A stretch of DNA of 64,000 bases from Symbiodinium natans (GCA_905221605.1 CAJNDS010002314.1:338178-402177); one strand, 5' to 3'; numbered from the stretch's first letter, positions 41,842-51,271 are shown. The notes: generated from the sequence alone by a model not told the origin. A program made the numbers and translations.

Positions 41842-42233
41842 CTGGGAGGCAAAGAGCGAAGGCGCCGAGATCGTAAGGCCTCAATCCCTAAACCCTAAAC
41901 CCCTCTAAACCCCAAACCCCCCAAAAAAACGCTAAGCCCGAACTTTAGGGCCGAAAATCCTAAAGCAGCCCAAGCCCAAAAGCCCTAAAACCTGAACCCC
42001 TGCAAAAGCCCTAGACCCTCGAGCCCGAAAACCAAAACACCTAAACCCTAAACCCAAAACCCTCAAAGCCGCCCTCAAACCTAAACCCTAAACCCTATAG
42101 CCCAAAGCACTCAACCCTACATCCTACACCCATAATCACTAAGCCCTACACCCTAAAGCCCGAACCCTTAATCACCCCTAAAGCCCTGAACCCTCAACCC
42201 TCAACCCTAAACCCTAAACCCTCAACCCTGAAC

Positions 42234-42300
42234 GCCCCAGGGGCCCGGTGGATGGCGCCACCACAGCGACGTTGAAGTCCAGCGCCGATGCCTCCCCAGG
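42234..42300 (-). CDS. Candidate exon, ALDFNVAVVAP, telomere-type donor
   Basis: Acceptor GTCAAAG, donor GGC|GTTCAGGG; 67 nt: PGEASALDFNVAVVAPSTGP. All three frames are open, so composition alone proves little here. Confidence 0.45.
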
Positions 42301-42323
42301 CTTTGACACAAAGGGTTGCAGTT

Positions 42324-42430
42324 TAGGGTTTAGGGTTGAGGGTTTAGGGTTTAGGGTTTAGGGTTTAGGGTTTAGGGTTTAGGGTTTAGGGTTTAGGGTT
42401 TAGGGTTTAGGTTTAGGGTTTAGGGTTTAG
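42324..42430 (+). repeat. TTTAGGG array
   Basis: About 14 units on the acceptor side of exon 42234-42300. Confidence 0.95.
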
Positions 42431-42639
42431 GCTTGGGGTTGAGGGTTCAGGGTTGAAGGTTGAGGGTTGCGGGTTGAGGGTTGAGGGCTGAGGGTTGAGG
42501 GCTGAGGGCTGAGGTTGAGGATTTAAGGCTTAGGCCCTTCTTGGGGGGGTTTCTAGGGCTTCTAGGGTGTTGAGGGCTTTCTAGGGTTTCTGTGGGAGGC
42601 TAGAAGGGTTCCGCGTTCTGGGCTGTTGCGGTTCGTTTA

Positions 42640-42797
42640 GGGTTCAGGGTTCAGGGTTCAGGGTTCAGGGTTCAGGGTTCAGGGTTCAGGGTTCAGGGTT
42701 CAGGGTTCAGGGTTCAGGGTTCAGGGTTCAGGGTTCAGCGTTCAGCGTTCAGGGTTTAGGGTTTAGGGTTTAGGGTTTAGGGTTTAGGGTTTAGGGT
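42640..42797 (+). repeat. TTCAGGG array then TTTAGGG array
   Basis: About thirteen TTCAGGG units (two TTCAGCG) followed by seven TTTAGGG. Confidence 0.97.
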
Positions 42798-43085
42798 GAA
42801 AGAGTGTCGGAGCTGAAACGGAAAGCCTTGGCTCACTCAGAGAAGAGGCTCAAGAGGATAAAGTTAAGGGTTCAGGGGTTCAGGGTTCAGGGGTTCAGGG
42901 TTTAGGTGTTAGGGTTAGGGCTTAGGGTATCGGAGAGTTAGGGTTGAGGGTTTCGGGTTTAGACTTCAGCATTCAGGTCTGTCGGACCCTAAACCCTGAA
43001 CCCATCTTCGTTTGACCCGAAACCCTCGACCGATAACCCCCCACCTACTTTAGGGGGTTCTAGGGCTAAACCCCAACCCCTAAAC

Positions 43086-43160
43086 CAGGGGGGGCCTGCC
43101 CAAGCAGGTGGCTGGGCAAGGAGATCGCAATGACGTTGTAGCCGCCGTCGAATGGCACGC
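43086..43160 (-). CDS. Candidate exon, GGYNVIAISLPSHLLG, telomeric donor
   Basis: Acceptor CGAACAG|G, donor CTG|GTTTAGGGG; 75 nt: VPFDGGYNVIAISLPSHLLG. Confidence 0.55.
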
Positions 43161-43559
43161 CTGTTCGGGTTCAGGGTTTAGGGTTCTGGGTTCAGGGTTT
43201 CGGGTTTAGGGTTTAGGGTGTTTAGGGTTTAGGGGTTAGGGGTTTAGGGTTTGAGGGTTTAGGGTTGAAGCTGAGTACATGGGCTCGAGTTAGTTCAGGG
43301 GGATGAAGGGATTTCAGGCTTTTTGGTTGAAGCATCTAAACCCTAAACCTCATGAAACCCTAAACCCTACACCATAGCAACCTTATACTCTGTAAGCCCT
43401 AAACCCTAAACCCCAAACCCTAAGCCCTAAACCCTAAACCGCAACACTAAGGTCTAGGGTCTGGGAATTTTTGCGTTTTGGGGGCTTGAGGCTTTTAAGG
43501 TTTTCAGGGCGTAGGGTCTAGGGGCAAACTTGAAATTCTCGGGTGCCTCCGAGCAGCCA

Positions 43560-43812
43560 TTTGTTCAGGGTTTAGGGTTTAGGGCTTCGGGTTTTAGGGT
43601 TTAGGGTTTGATTAGGGATTAGGGTTTAGGGTTTAGGGTTTGGGGTTTGGGGTTTAGGGTTTAGGGTTAGGGTTTAGGGTTTAGGGTTTAGGGTTTAGGG
43701 TTTAGGGTTTAGGGTTTAGGGTTTAGGGTTTAGGGTTTAGGGTTTAGGGTTTAGGGTTTAGGGTTTAGGGTTTAGGGTTTAGGGTTTAGGGTTTAGGGTT
43801 TCCAGTTTAGGG
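43560..43812 (+). repeat. Long TTTAGGG array
   Basis: About 30 units with a few TTTGGGG near the start. Confidence 0.97.
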
Positions 43813-44074
43813 TTTCGGGTTCATTTGCATCGATTCAAGGTGAGCATGGAGACGAAGATCTTACCCAAAACCCGAAAACCCTCTAAACCCTAAACCCTAA
43901 ACCCTGGACCCTCAACCCTCAACCCTCAAACCTCAACCCTCAACCCTCAACCCTCAACCCTAAACCCTAAACCCTAAACCCTAAACCCTAAACCCTAAAC
44001 CCTAAACCCCCACACCCTACACCCGAAACCCTAGACCCTAAACCGCCAAACCCTAAAACCTAACCCTAAACCAC

Positions 44075-44126
44075 CCCCCAAACCCTGATTTCTGCATTGG
44101 AGGCCCTCTGAGGCTCAGTTCGACTC
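44075..44126 (-). CDS. Candidate exon, VELSLRGPP
   Basis: Acceptor GTGTGCAG|G, donor GGG|GTGGTTTAGG; VELSLRGPPMQKSGFGG. Confidence 0.5.
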
Positions 44127-44159
44127 CTGCACACCCTTCCGTAAACGACGCGGGTATGC

Positions 44160-44520
44160 TAGGGTGTAGGGTTTAGGGTTTAGGGTTTAGGGTTTAGGGT
44201 TTAGGGTTTAGGGTTTAGGGTTTAGGGTTTAGGGTTTAGGGTTTAGGGTTAGGGTTTCGGGTTTAGGGTTTAGGGGGCTTAAGGGGTTTAGGGGGTTTAG
44301 GGGGTTTAGGGGGTTTAGGGGGTTTAGGGGGTTGAGGGGGTTGAAGGGGTTGAGGGGGTTTAGGGGGTTTAGGGGGTTTAGGGGGTTTAGGGGGTTTAGG
44401 GGGTTCAGGGTCTAGGGTTTAGGGTTTAGGTTTTAGGGTTTAGGGTTTAGGGTTTAGGGTTTAGGGTTTAGGATTTAGGGTTTAGGGTTTAGGGTTTCGG
44501 GTTTCGGGTTTAGGGTTGAG
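44160..44520 (+). repeat. TTTAGGG, then TTTAGGGGG, then TTTAGGG arrays
   Basis: A 125-bp block (44281-44405) of the 9-bp variant TTTAGGGGG sits between ordinary arrays. Confidence 0.97.
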
Positions 44521-44763
44521 GACCCTCCCCCAAATGAACCCCAGCAAGCCCTAAATGCGCCCCCAATGCTAGACAGTGCAAGAAGCCCCACATGGAACCC
44601 CCAACAGAAACCCCAAAAGAGTCAAACAACTACAAAAGCCCCACCCTAAACCCTAAACCCTAAACCCGAAACCCTAAACCCTAAACCTAAACCCTAAACC
44701 CCTACAACCCTAAATCCTAAACCCAGACTCCTAAAGCCCTGGGTCCCCGGGGCTTCGGAAGAC

Positions 44764-44799
44764 GCAGGTGGCAGCGGAGGAGCTTTCGAGCTCGCAGCC
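44764..44799 (-). CDS. Candidate exon, in phase with 44950-44999
   Basis: Acceptor AACCTCAG|G, donor TGC|GTCTTCC, 12 codons: GCELESSSAATC. Confidence 0.5.
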
Positions 44800-47700
44800 C
44801 TGAGGTTGATGTAGGGTTTAGGGTTGAGGGTTGAAGTCTGATGTTACGGCTAGGGTTTAGGGCTTGGGGTTTGGGGTTTAGGGTTTAGGGTTTAGGGTTT
44901 TAGGTTTTTGGGTTGTAGGGTTTCAGGGTTTAAGGTTTAGTGTTTGAACTTGCATGCGTCGGCACTCGTGTGAGCAGGGCGCCACCAAAGCCAAATCCGC
45001 TTTGGATTACCCTGATCATGGGTTTCCCTTCTATCCCCCTCTATAATACTCCCAGTAGGTTCCCCCAAAATTAAGGCTGCTGAGAGATTCTTGCCTAATT
45101 GAGGTCATGTAGGGAGGTAACCTAGAGCGGGGTAGTAGGCGGGCACAGGGCCCTGGTTTAAGACCTCGGCCTTTAAGCCCTTTTACCCCCAAGAAAACAA
45201 CCCTAAGACCCTGACAACTGGTGAGAATGAGGTGCCCTATATAACCCCTTAGAGGGTTCCAAATAAGGCCCTAATTCCCTCACTCCCCGCAAACCCTAAA
45301 CCCTAAACCCTAAACCCTTAACCCTTAACCCCAAACCCTAAACCCTAAACCCTACTAAGAACCAGGGGGATAAGCCCATTTGAGGGACTGTGGCCCTGCA
45401 CCTCCTCCGGTGAATCCCTGAAAGCTCTGAGGCATCGGGCCGGTGTACGCTGATCCCAAAGCCTTGGGTTTAGGGTTTAGGGTTTAGGGTTTAGGGTTTA
45501 GGGTTTAGGGTTTAGGGTTTAGGGTTTTAGGGTTTTAGGGTTTTAGGGTTTTAGGGTTTTAGGAGTTTAGGAGTTTAGGAGTTTAGGGTCCAGCTGTGAC
45601 GTTTTCACCTCTTGGGCGTAGGATCTATCTGGTGTTAGGTTAGGGCATAGGACCCTAAACCCTAGAGTTCTAAGGAAACATTATCGGGTTCTTAAAGGAG
45701 GTGGCTTCAAGGGGGGGGGGGGGGGGGGGGGTAGGTTGTAGGGAATTTTGGGGAAACTTAGGGAGCCTTGGGGAGTAGTTGGGTGTATTAGGGAATCTCT
45801 TGGGTTACATACCCCCCCTTGAACCCCCATCCCCCACCCTTAGGAACCCTGTAGAAAGACCTGGGCCCGGACCTTGAACACATCGCTGTCTAGATTGGGG
45901 CTTAGGGTTTAGGGTTTAGGGTTCAGGGTTTAGGGCCTGACCATGCACACATCTTACGAGATGATCCGAAGATTTGGTGTGTATTGAAGCCAGTATTTAG
46001 AAGTGAAGTGGTAAGCCGCCATTGCTCTTTGTTCTCCGTCTCTACCTTCATCTCTATCTCGCTCTCTGTCTCTCTCTGCATCTAGAAGTCTGACTCTCTC
46101 TCTGTCTCTCTCGCTCTCTACCCTAAACCCTAAACCCTAAACCCTAAACCCTAAACCCTAAACCCTAAACCCTAAACCCTAAACCCTAAACCCTAAACCC
46201 TAAACCCTAAACCCTAAACCCTAAACCCTAAACCCTAATCCTAAACCCTAAACCCTAAACCCTAAATCCTAAACCCTAAACCTGTCTCTCTCTCTCTATC
46301 TCTCCTGATCGCGCAGCACACGGCTCATATCCAAGTCATTGGGCAGCTTGGGTTTGTGAAACCGTCTTCCTTCTCGCTTAGACGGCGACATGATGGGCTC
46401 GGCTGGGGTTGAAAAGAACATATTCCTAGTATTTCGTTACTTTAAGAGCCCCCCAAACATATGTAAAATAATCATCCCTGTATTGCCCAGAATGTTTTCA
46501 TTTTTTGGTGACTTCTCAAGCACAGGCCTCTAATTTCTGCTGCCAGATTCGCGTGCAGCTCAGGACATGGACTTTGGCGGAACTGGTTTCCTTACCCTTC
46601 CTGGCTGGCTTGTAGATATGGCGGTTTACGCAAATAGGGGACCCCCGGTAGGATCCTCCTTCTAGTAAGGACCCCAATAAGGTACCCCCCTAATTTCGGA
46701 ATCCCCCATTCCCTCTAGGTTCATCAAACAGCGCCAAGAGACAAGAGCGGAAACAGGCTCACGGAGAGCTGCACCATCTGGCCAGGAATCACTTGGTAGC
46801 CCAGAAACCACATTGTACTAAGGGAACCCTTTTTGGGGTTGGTTGCTTTACAAGGGAACCTTGAACCAAAAAACAGGAAGAGGGTACCACTGGTTTAGGC
46901 TGGAAGTCTGAAGGGTTCATGGTTTACGACTGAAGATCCCTGCAACCCCTACAAGACTCCCTCAAAGAAACCTACAAAACCCTTGAGGACCTGAAATTAC
47001 CCTAAAGCCCAGCAAAGCCCCCCTGGGCTTTGTAGAACTGAGGTGGGGGTTTAGGAGCCGGTGGAGGTTGTTCAAAAACCAAGCCTGGAGACCTGAAGGG
47101 TTTAGGGTTTAGGGTTTATGGTTTAGGGTCTAGGGTTCAGGGTTTAGGACTTAAGGTTTAGGGTTTTGGGCTAAAGGTTTTGGGTCAAATTCCACATACA
47201 AAGGCCCACGGAACTTGGCTTCAGGTGCACCGATAAACCTGAAGCGGGTCTTTGGTTTAGGGTTTACTTTACGCCCTAAACTCTAAACCCTGAATCATGA
47301 ACCCGCATTCTGATTTAATCCGAAACCTTTAACCCCCGAACCCTGGACCCCAAACTTTAGGTCCCTAAACCCTAGACCCTGAGAACCCAAAACCCTAAAC
47401 TTCGTGGCAAACTGCTTCACGACCACTCCACCGCTGACCTTTTGCGATGGCATTGCAGAATCTAGAGTCGCTTCGACTCCACATAGTCTGCAGAGCCTGG
47501 GACCCCTAAACCCTAAACCCTAAACCCTAAACCCCTAAACCCCTAAACCCCTAAACCCCTAAACCCCTAAACCCCTAAACCCTAAACCCTAAACCCTAAA
47601 CCCTAAACCCTAAACCCTAAACCCTAAACCCTAAACCCTAAACCCTAAACCCTAAACCCTAAACCCTAAACCCTAAAAACCCTAAACCCTAAACCCTAAA

Positions 47701-50700
47701 CCCTAAACCCTAAACCCTAAACCCTAAACCCTAAACCCTAAACCCTAAACCCTAAACCCTAAACTAAACCCTAAACCCTTGGGGCCTGAGTCCTCATTGA
47801 GCCATGCTGGCGCTTTGTGTGCTTGCGAAGCAAGCTGGCCATACCCCATCTGGTGCCCCTTGGCTTCGGGACGGCTCTGAGATCGAACCTACCCTAAACC
47901 CTAAACCCTAAACCCTAAACCCTAATCCCTAAACCCTTAAACCCTAAACCCTAAACCCTAAACCCTAAACCCTAAACCCTAACCCTATGCCAGCCTTACA
48001 ACCCTAATTCTATCCCGAACCAGGGCTTCGGGCTTAGGGCTTGAGGTTTGTGCACCTGGTTGGCCGCAGCTGGCACCGGGTAGGAGGCATTGAAGCGGAT
48101 GGACCTGGGTGCCCCGAAGCCCCAAAGGGCTTATAAGGGTTAAGGGTTAAGGGTTAAGGGTTTAGGGTTTAGGGTTTAGGGTTTAGGGTTCAGGCGATGT
48201 AGGGTTTAGCGGCTTAGGGTTCAGGCTTCGGGGGGTTAGGGCTTAGCATTTGGGATTTAATATGGGTTTAGAGCTTCGGGGTTTTGAGTCCGGACGTAGT
48301 TGAAAGAAGGTTCTGGCCCAAGTACTTACTGCCCAAAAGCCATGCTAGTTCAGGGGTTTAGGGAAGTAGTAGAGAGTTCGTTACCTTATGCCCTCATATA
48401 AAACCCCTTACCTACTCAGAACACCTCCATGACAGCAGTCTGGTTCGTCGGCCCTCAAAAAACCAGATTAAGTCGGAGTCATCATTTTCGGGTTTGGGGT
48501 TTTAGGGTTTAGGGTTTAGGGTTCCGGAACCCCAAACCCCAATCCCAAAGCCCTAAACCCGAAACCCGAAACCCTAAACCCTGAACCTTAGTGGCGTTAG
48601 GGGCCCCCAGGCCCCGGGCAAGCGCAGGGTGCGTCGCTCTCCGGGCGACAGGGCGCGGCCGCCGCGCACGCGAAAGGCCTGCTTGGGGCTTATAGGGATG
48701 AGAGGTTTCGGGGTTTAGGTTTTAGGGTTTAGGGTTTAGGGTTTATACGTATAGGTTTCGGGTTTCGGGTGGGGGGGATGGGGGGGGGGCCCTCATAGTC
48801 CATTTATATTTGCACGAATATAATATTCCGCCAAACCCTATTCTAATTATTAAGGCCCCTACATTGCAAATAGAGGCGGGGGCCACAGGCTTGTTGCAGG
48901 TTGTTTCTTGCGGGGTTTGGCTTGCAAGCCTAAACCCTGAAACCGAAAACCCCAAAACCCCAAACCCTGAAGCCTAAAACTCTGAACCATAAAAACCTAA
49001 AGCCCAAACCCCAAACCCCAAACTCTAAGCCCTAAACCCTAAACCCTGAAACCCTAAACCCTACACCCTAAACCCCAAAACCCCGCACCCTAAACCCTAA
49101 AACCTTAAACCCAAAACCCTAAACCCTAGCCCTAAACCTTAAACCAAAAACCCTAACCCTAAACCCTAAGACCCTAAACCCTAAACCCGAAACCGTAACT
49201 GTGGAACCCTAAACCCTAAACCCTAAAACCCCAAAGCCCCAGACCCTAAAGCCTAAAACCCTGAACCCTAAAACCTAAAGCCCAAACCCCAAAACTCTAA
49301 ACCCTAAACCCTAAACCCCAAAACCCCGCGCCCTAAACCCTAAACCTTAGACCCAAAACCCCACTCCCTAAACCCTACTAACACCCTAAACCCTAAACCC
49401 TAAAACCCTAAGCCCTAAAACCCTAAAACCCTCAACCCTAAACCCGAAACCCTAAAACCTTAGACCCAAAACCCTAAACCCTAAACCCTAAAACCCTAAA
49501 CCCTAAACCCTAAAACCCTAAACCCTAAACCCTAACCCTAAGCCTTAAACCCTAAACCCTAAAACCCTAAACCCGAAACCCGAAACCCTAAACCCTAAAA
49601 CCCTAAACCCTAAACCCTAAACCCTAAAACCCTAAACCCTAAACCCGAAGCCCTAACTGTGGATGGTGTCATGAACGCGAACGGGCCGGGGGCCTCCACA
49701 AGCGAGGCGCCGGCTTCGACCTAGAAGGCTAAAGGGTTTAGGGTTTAGGGTTTAGGGTTTGGGGTTTAGGGTTTGGGGTTTAGAGGTTAGAGGTTAGAGT
49801 TTGGCTTAGGGTTTGGGGTTTCAGGGTTTGAGGGTTTAAGGGTTTAAGGGCTTAAGGGTTTAAGGGTTCAAAGGGTTAAGGCTTTCAGAGTTTTTGTAAA
49901 GGTCTAAGGGTTAACCGCTTGAGGCTTTGGTCGCTTCGGGGTTTCAGGATTCAGGGTTTAGCGTTTGCGGTTTCGGGTCAGGGTTTGCGGGCTTCGTCTT
50001 GGAGCTTGGAAATCAGGTCCTTGGGGACCTGGCAGAGGAAGCTTGCTACCCTAAGCCTTGAACCCTGAACCTTAAACCCTCAACCGTAAACCCTAAACCC
50101 TGAACCTTAAACCCTAAACGCCAAGGCCTAAACCCTGAACACGAACTTGGGTCTAGGGGTTAGGGTTTCGGAGTTGGGGGCTTTAAAGTTTACGGCTTGG
50201 GGGAAGGGGGCTTTAGGGTTTAATTTTAGGAGTTTAGGTGATACAAAAACCAGCCTAGAAGATTCCACGATACCCTACACCCTTAACCCTAAACCCTACT
50301 ACCCTACTACCAGAAATGCCCTCATATCAAAAGATTAAGAATTAAGACTCATAACCCCAAGGTTGTACCCCTAAAGGTTTCCCTGCACATTCTGGCCCTC
50401 TTGGGTGCCACCTTAAAGGTCCAAGGCGGAGTCCTTTGATAGTGCCCTAAGTAGACCCTAATGCCCCTAAGCCCCTAAACCCTAACCCCTAAACCCTGAG
50501 GAAACCCTGAACCCTAAACCCTAAACCCTGAAACCTGCACCCTAAACCCTGAAACCTGAACCCTACACCGTAAACCCTAAACCCTGAACCCTGAACCCTG
50601 ATCCCTAAACCCTACACCCTAAAGCCCTAAAGCCCTAGAGCCCTAATGCCCTAAAGCCCTGACCAAGCCGAGGCAGCGGCCGACGTCACAGACTCCAGGT

Positions 50701-51231
50701 TTGGTCTCACCGCTTCAGACAGGCTGGTTGTGACCTTGGTTTGAGGTTTAGGGTTTAGGGTTTGGGCTTTGGGGTTTAGGGTTTAGGGTTTGGGGTTTAG
50801 GGCAAAGTGTTTAGGGTTTAGGGTTTGGGGTGAATAGTCTGGGGGTCAGCCCTCCAAGCTTACCTGAAGCCGCACGAAGCATGGCGTCACCGACCCCGTG
50901 CATGCCACCAGAAAATCGATACTGCCTTCGGGTTAAGGGTTTAGGGTTTAGGGTTCAAGGGTCTCGGGTTTAGGGTTAAGGGTTTAGGGTCAGAGCATCC
51001 ATGCCTTTGCGGAAGGAAAGTGCTAAGGTTGTTTTAGCGCCTCAAGGGTGTTTGCACAGACCCCGGACTCTTGAACCTCTTACAGGCATTTCGCTTGCAC
51101 CAAGCGTGGAACGTCGATCGCGTGAGCGTGGGTTCTCAAGCTCTAAGCGTTCTGCAAACCGGACGGTGCCCAAATTTGCATAGCCTTTCCAAGCATCTCT
51201 TTCGACGGTGTTTTGGTGAAGCCCTCCCGTG
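44764..51231 (-). CDS. Core of a candidate giant multi-exon gene with telomeric-repeat introns
   Basis: Product not recognised. On the minus strand this interval holds about 18 GC-rich blocks of 29-100 nt, each open in at least one frame and bounded by AG and GT. Phase holds in three runs: 51165>50864>50664; 49658>48587>48412>48296>48056>47777; 46763>46513>46322>45958>45848>45402>44950>44764. Three boundaries (46024, 48587, 47876) were chosen among nearby AG/GT sites to fit phase. The deduced peptide is rich in alternating hydrophobic (beta-like) stretches with scattered Cys pairs; the 45848/45402 junction reads VRAQVFLQGAYTG. Introns contain TTTAGGG/CCCTAAA arrays, a CT microsatellite and MITE-like elements. 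Neither terminus is seen; similar blocks continue to both sides, so the gene may be much longer or there may be several. Blocks without genes could in principle give such frames, so this is a strong inference rather than a proven gene. Confidence 0.55.
44950..44999 (-). CDS. Candidate exon, in phase with neighbours
   Basis: Acceptor TCCAAAG, donor CAA|GTTCAA, 50 nt: DLALVAPCSHECRRMQ in the phase set by exon 45402-45449. Confidence 0.5.
45014..45153 (+). mobile_element. MITE-like element, family B, copy 2
   Basis: GATCATGGGTTTCCCTTCTA... and ...GAGCGGGGTAGTAGGCGGGC align end to end with 36495-36627. Lies in the interval between candidate exons 44950 and 45402. Confidence 0.8.
45402..45449 (-). 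CDS. Candidate exon, in phase with 45848-45885
   Basis: Acceptor GGGATCAG, donor GGAG|GTGCAG, 48 nt: YTGPMPQSFQGFTGG. The residue at the junction is Ala, giving FLQGAYTGPMPQ. Confidence 0.55.
45467..45590 (+). repeat. TTTAGGG array grading into TTTTAGGG and GTTTAGGA
   Basis: Three homogeneous variant blocks in succession. Confidence 0.95.
45703..45825 (+). mobile_element. MITE-like element, family J, copy 2, with poly-G
   Basis: GGCTTCAAGGGGG start expanded to about 21 G, and CCCCCCTTGAACC end; colinear with 38561-38653. Confidence 0.7.
45848..45885 (-). CDS. Candidate exon, DVFKVRAQVFLQG
   Basis: Acceptor TCTAGACAG, donor CAGG|GTTCCT; 38 nt, in phase with both neighbours. Confidence 0.55.
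45958..46024 (-). CDS. Candidate exon with GTAAGA donor, in phase
   Basis: Acceptor CAAAGAG, donor TCTC|GTAAGA (strong). 67 nt: MAAYHFTSKYWLQYTPNLRI. Confidence 0.6.
46040..46310 (+). repeat. CT microsatellite split by a CCCTAAA array
   Basis: TCTCTCTGTCTC-type sequence at 46040-46119 and 46283-46305 flanks a near-perfect CCCTAAA array (46120-46282, about 23 units). Confidence 0.95.
46322..46402 (-). CDS. Candidate exon, in phase
   Basis: Acceptor CAACCCCAG, donor AGCC|GTGTGC; 81 nt: SKREGRRFHKPKLPNDLDMS. Confidence 0.6.
46513..46582 (-). CDS. Candidate exon, in phase
   Basis: Acceptor GAAACCAG, donor AGAA|GTCACC; 70 nt: RQSPCPELHANLAAEIRGLC. The 110-bp interval to 46402 has no telomeric repeat. 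Confidence 0.6.
46620..46707 (+). mobile_element. MITE-like element, family A, shortest intact copy
   Basis: Inverted ends GGCGGTTTACGCAAATAGGG and (reverse complement) GGGGGATTCCGAAATTAGGG; 88 bp. Confidence 0.8.
46763..46791 (-). CDS. Candidate mini-exon with GTGAGC donor, in phase
   Basis: Acceptor GCTACCAAG, donor TCC|GTGAGC; 29 nt: IPGQMVQLS. Confidence 0.45.
47196..47238 (-). CDS. Candidate exon
   Basis: Acceptor CGCTTCAG|G; FIGAPEAKFRGPLYV; donor among TAT|GTGGAA, CCTTT|GTATGT or TTCC|GTGGGC. Confidence 0.45.
47439..47487 (-). CDS. Candidate exon
   Basis: Acceptor GCTCTGCAG, donor AAAAG|GTCAGC; 49 nt: TMWSRSDSRFCNAIAK. Its phase does not fit exon 47777-47876, so an exon may be missed between them or the frame is wrong. 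Confidence 0.45.
47502..47776 (-). repeat. CCCCTAAA and long CCCTAAA array
   Basis: Six CCCCTAAA units inside about 30 CCCTAAA units. Confidence 0.97.
47777..47876 (-). CDS. Candidate exon, telomeric donor, in phase
   Basis: Acceptor CGATCTCAG, donor AAGG|GTTTAGGG; 100 nt: GYGQLASQAHKAPAWLNEDS in its second half. Confidence 0.6.
48056..48104 (-). CDS. Candidate exon, in phase
   Basis: Acceptor GGCACCCAG|G, donor CCAG|GTGCAC; 49 nt: SIRFNASYPVPAAANQ. Confidence 0.6.
48296..48328 (-). CDS. Candidate mini-exon, in phase
   Basis: Acceptor TTTTGGGCAG, donor CTAC|GTCCGG; KYLGQNLLST. Confidence 0.5.
48412..48453 (-). CDS. Candidate Cys exon with GTAAGG donor, in phase
   Basis: Acceptor GTTTTTTGAG|G, donor AGTAG|GTAAGG; ADEPDCCHGGVLS. 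Confidence 0.6.
   Translation of the reverse strand, partial: GRRTRLLSWRCSE
48587..48678 (-). CDS. Candidate exon, in phase
   Basis: Acceptor CCAAGCAG|G, donor TAAG|GTTCAGGG; 92 nt: FRVRGGRALSPGERRTLRLP. Donor chosen over AGG|GTTTAGG 7 nt on because it keeps phase. Confidence 0.55.
48930..49657 (-). repeat. CCCTAAA and CCCTAAAA array region
   Basis: About 700 bp of mixed units with some 300-bp-scale self-similarity (AACTGTGGA near 49196 recurs at 49657, the border of exon 49658-49720). Confidence 0.9.
49658..49720 (-). CDS. Candidate exon, in phase
   Basis: Acceptor CCTTCTAG|G, donor ACA|GTTAGGG, 21 codons: VEAGASLVEAPGPFAFMTPS. Confidence 0.6.
49989..50028 (-). CDS. Candidate exon, possible GC donor
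   Basis: Acceptor CTCTGCCAG|G; VPKDLISKLQDEA; only a GC-type donor (CCC|GCAAAC) precedes the stop. Confidence 0.4.
50664..50734 (-). CDS. Candidate exon, in phase with 50864
   Basis: Acceptor AACCAAG|G, donor CTTG|GTCAGG; 71 nt: TSLSEAVRPNLESVTSAAAS. Confidence 0.55.
50864..50921 (-). CDS. Candidate exon with CAG|GTAAGC donor
   Basis: Best donor in the set. Acceptor CGAAGGCAG. 58 nt: IDFLVACTGSVTPCFVRLQ in the phase given by 51165-51231. Confidence 0.6.
51165..51231 (-). CDS. Candidate exon, in phase with 50864
   Basis: Acceptor GCACGGCAG, donor CACC|GTCCGG; 67 nt: REGFTKTPSKEMLGKAMQIW. Confidence 0.5.
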
Positions 51232-51271
51232 CTGCCGTGCACTCACTGCACTGGTGGCTGGCCTGGTGAAA

